Origin: RGIG5612 sp963589005 | Lineage (GTDB): Bacteria > Bacillota > Clostridia > Lachnospirales > Lachnospiraceae | DNA length: 44,863 nt | Assembly: GCA_963589005.1 (NCBI GenBank) | Contig: CAVAJR010000021.1 | Span: 1-44,863 of the forward strand | Reading direction: 5' to 3' | Shown: positions 43,077-44,863 of the stretch, one piece after another | Position numbering within the stretch: the first letter of the stretch is position 1 | Layout of the letters: every line of letters starts with the position of its first letter | The notes under the pieces: model-generated | Told to the model about the DNA's origin: nothing | Seen by the model: only the letters and a program-made list of their open reading frames with translations | Databases searched by the model: none | Program-made: the position numbers and the translations under genes

Positions 43077-44357
43077 TTATTTGTCGCGCTTAATATATGA
43101 ATCTCTTTCCGGGCCTACAGATACATATGTGATATGGCAGCCAATTGACTTTTCAATCATAAGTACATAATCCTGGGCAGCCTTAGGCAGGTCATCCCAT
43201 TTGCGAACACCTGAGATGTCTGTACCCCAGCCGTCAACGTATTCGATAACAGGTTCGGCATCATTAAGAGCAGCAGGGAATGGGAACTCGTCCGTCTGCT
43301 GTCCGTTTAACATATAGTGTGAGCAGACAGGAATCTTGTCCATGTAACTTAATACATCCAGCTTGGTAAGTGCGATATCCGTTGCCCCCTGAACCTCGAC
43401 ACCGTAACGGGTGGCAACAAGGTCAATTGGTCCGACACGACGAGGACGTCCTGTCTTGGCACCGTATTCACCACCGGCTTCTCTTAATTTGTCGGCTTCT
43501 TCGCCAAACCACTCACATGTAAATGGACCTTCGCCTACACATGTAGAATATGCTTTTACAACGCCGATGATTGTGTCAATTTTGGCAGATGTAAGACCTG
43601 AACCTACAGGTGCATATGCGGCAATCGCATTTGATGAAGTTGTATATGGGAAAATTCCGTAATCGAGATCTCTTAATGAGCCTAACTGAGCCTCGAAGAG
43701 TATACGCTTGCCTTCTTTTTGAGATTTGCGAAGGAAGCTTCCGGTATCGCAAATGAATGGTTTTAATTTCTCACCGAATTCATTAAGCCAGTTCATGATC
43801 TGCTCAAGAGTATAAGGCTCGGCATGGTAAACCTGCGTAAGAGTAAGGTTCTTCCATTCCATTATGTCTGCAATACGGGCCTTAAGATATTCAGGATAGA
43901 ATAATTCACCTGCCTGAATGGTTTTCTTCTGATATTTATCTGAGTAAAATGGTGCGATTCCCTGCTTAGTGGAACCATACTTCTTGTCTTTGAGTCTTGC
44001 CTCTTCCAGTCCGTCCAGATCTCTGTGCCATGGAAGAAGCAGAGATGCACGATCACTTATTCTGAAGTTCTCAGGCGTAAGCTTGATGCCCTGAGACATT
44101 ACTGTGTTCATTTCATTCCACAGATTTTCCATATCTACAGCAACACCATTTCCGAGGATATTTACAACTCCCGGACGGAAAATGCCAGATGGCAGAAGAT
44201 GCAGTGCGAATTTGCCATATTCATTTTCTACGGTATGTCCTGCGTTGCCGCCGCCCTGATAACGTATAACGATATCAGCATCTTGTGTGAGAAGGTCAAC
44301 CATACGGCCTTTTCCTTCATCACCCCAGTTGATTCCTACAATTGCACTATTTGACAT
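43077..44357 (-). CDS. purA: Adenylosuccinate synthetase
   Basis: Joins aspartate to IMP with GTP, first step to AMP. It has 426 aa from ATG 44357, which has AAGGAGACTC just upstream; the longer frame to 44411 has no such site. Motifs include IVGINWGDEGKGRMVDLL (GTP loop and catalytic Asp), YQGGGNAGHTVE with catalytic His, and TTTGRPRR-like AKTGRPRRVGPIDL. It heads the purA-purB-guaA minus-strand series. Confidence 0.97.
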   Translation of the reverse strand: MSNSAIVGINWGDEGKGRMVDLLTQDADIVIRYQGGGNAGHTVENEYGKFALHLLPSGIFRPGVVNILGNGVAVDMENLWNEMNTVMSQGIKLTPENFRISDRASLLLPWHRDLDGLEEARLKDKKYGSTKQGIAPFYSDKYQKKTIQAGELFYPEYLKARIADIMEWKNLTLTQVYHAEPYTLEQIMNWLNEFGEKLKPFICDTGSFLRKSQKEGKRILFEAQLGSLRDLDYGIFPYTTSSNAIAAYAPVGSGLTSAKIDTIIGVVKAYSTCVGEGPFTCEWFGEEADKLREAGGEYGAKTGRPRRVGPIDLVATRYGVEVQGATDIALTKLDVLSYMDKIPVCSHYMLNGQQTDEFPFPAALNDAEPVIEYVDGWGTDISGVRKWDDLPKAAQDYVLMIEKSIGCHITYVSVGPERDSYIKRDK

Positions 44358-44505
44358 AAGAGTCTCCTTACCAGATATTCCGAATTGCAAATGGCTTTTC
44401 GCAAACATCAAAAAACATCTGCATACAAATGCAAATGATAAAATATGCGTTCATCCTGACCCGGAAATCTAAAATTTTTAACATAATAATATGCAGCACA
44501 AAAAA

Positions 44506-44584
44506 TCATGCTATTACAGCTTGTAAAATCAATTGCGGAAGATATAGAACTTTGTAAAAGATTTTACGCTTTATAATAGCATGA
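44506..44584. repeat. 79-bp inverted repeat upstream of purA
   Basis: TCATGCTATTA (44506-44516) pairs with TAATAGCATGA (44574-44584), and GTAAAATC (44523-44530) with GATTTTAC (44560-44567), around an A/T-rich loop. It lies about 150 bp upstream of the purA start, within the 506-bp region 44358-44863 that has no gene. It could be a terminator of something beyond the window or a small repeat. Confidence 0.7.
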
Positions 44585-44667
44585 TGTTGTAGGATTTTCT
44601 ATAAATAGTTCTACAAAAGTAGAAGAAAATATTTACATGACATAGAAAGTTTTGTCTAATTACCCTC

Positions 44668-44682
44668 GTGTCGGGACGGCAC
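44668..44682. repeat. Inverted remnant of the 84-nt repeat end
   Basis: GTGTCGGGACGGCAC is nearly the reverse complement of the element's last bases (GCCGTCCCGGCAC). It lies just before the complete copy at 44704, in the opposite orientation. It is short, so the relation is tentative. Confidence 0.3.
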
Positions 44683-44703
44683 ATGAATGAACGTGGATCT
44701 GAC

Positions 44704-44787
44704 GTGCCGTGAACCTCGGCCTGCAGCCCCTGCTCGAAAACGCCTTCGCTGATTGTTTTCTCGCAGGGGTCTGCGCCGTCCCGGCAC
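44704..44787. repeat. 84-nt structured intergenic repeat, copy 2
   Basis: Same length and framework as the copy at 30-113. GTGCCG pairs with CGGCAC, GGC with GCC, GCAG with CTGC, CCCTGC with GCAGGG, and GAAAA with TTTTC, with conserved unpaired TGAACCTC and loop CGCCTTCGCTGATTG. Outside it, CTGAC (44699-44703) pairs with GTCAG (44790-44794), making a longer stem. This copy is better paired than copy 1. Confidence 0.9.
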
Positions 44788-44809
44788 ACGTCAGAACTTT
44801 ATGAACTGC

Positions 44810-44863
44810 GTGCCGTGAACCTCGGCCTGCAGCCCCTGCTCGAAAACGCCTTCGCTGATTGTT
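44810..44863. repeat. 84-nt structured intergenic repeat, copy 3 (cut by window end)
   Basis: Begins 106 bp after copy 2 and is identical to it over the 54 bases present. The spacer between the copies is 22 nt. More copies may follow beyond the window. Confidence 0.85.

Noticed and set aside
44370..44390. PurR box upstream of purA (ATTCCGAATT)
   Set aside because: Only one half-site with a mismatch is seen; the paired arrangement of a real PurR operator is missing.
44704..44863. Possible CRISPR array at the right edge
   Set aside because: The repeat unit is 84 nt with internal structure, the spacer is only 22 nt, two copies are visible and no cas gene is present.

Overview
The window looks like a chromosomal contig from a Firmicute of class Clostridia, most likely a gut-type member of the Lachnospiraceae. 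The grounds are moderate-to-low GC, strong AGGAGG-type ribosome binding sites, an RNase Y gene, choline-binding-type cell wall repeats, an SLH-anchored secreted protein, a ferredoxin-containing aldo/keto reductase and GC-rich hairpin repeats between genes. No species is claimed. Two runs of ten N (34205-34214 and 37201-37210) show that this is a draft assembly.

Layout. At 1-131 lies a structured repeat, followed by an AlaX-type tRNA-editing hydrolase. From 1569 to 6850 a two-component system on the minus strand (LytS-like 7TM kinase and a response regulator with a SARP/OmpR-like winged helix) faces a secreted nucleoside-hydrolase-like protein with SLH domains. glyA follows, then about 570 bp packed with repeats and a 178-bp palindrome. 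The minus-strand stretch 8992-12628 holds purC, a YqeY protein, an RsuA-type pseudouridine synthase and azlD/azlC. The plus-strand stretch 12801-15143 is a niacin salvage pair (NMN adenylyltransferase-like, pncB) with an acetyltransferase. An MFS transporter (minus) is divergent from homoserine dehydrogenase (plus). Then come a MATE exporter, a 4Fe-4S aldo/keto reductase, a HAD-thiamine diphosphokinase fusion, an RluF-like pseudouridine synthase, ligA, metA, guaB and rny.

From 29281 to 37367 is the accessory core of the window. A leader with a tetranucleotide tract and an intrinsic terminator precedes a secreted choline-binding-repeat/transglutaminase-like protein, then a small secreted peptidoglycan-binding protein with a Tyr-Asp tail. 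An adenylation enzyme, acyl carrier protein, MBOAT acyltransferase and SGNH protein follow, resembling a dlt operon with an AlgI-type MBOAT. All six genes run in one direction with short gaps, which suggests a cell-envelope modification locus. A candidate small RNA, a D-2-hydroxyacid dehydrogenase and a convergent aminotransferase follow. The right end is a minus-strand purine cluster in the order purA-purB-guaA; with purC and guaB, the window covers IMP-to-AMP, IMP-to-GMP and one de novo step. The right edge repeats the same 84-nt structured element seen at the left edge.

The most interesting signals are the 84-nt element with compensatory base changes, the palindrome and repeat complex after glyA, the dlt-like envelope operon, the IMP dehydrogenase whose key residues fall at the same numbers as in the Tritrichomonas enzyme, and several unassigned leader or small-RNA structures.
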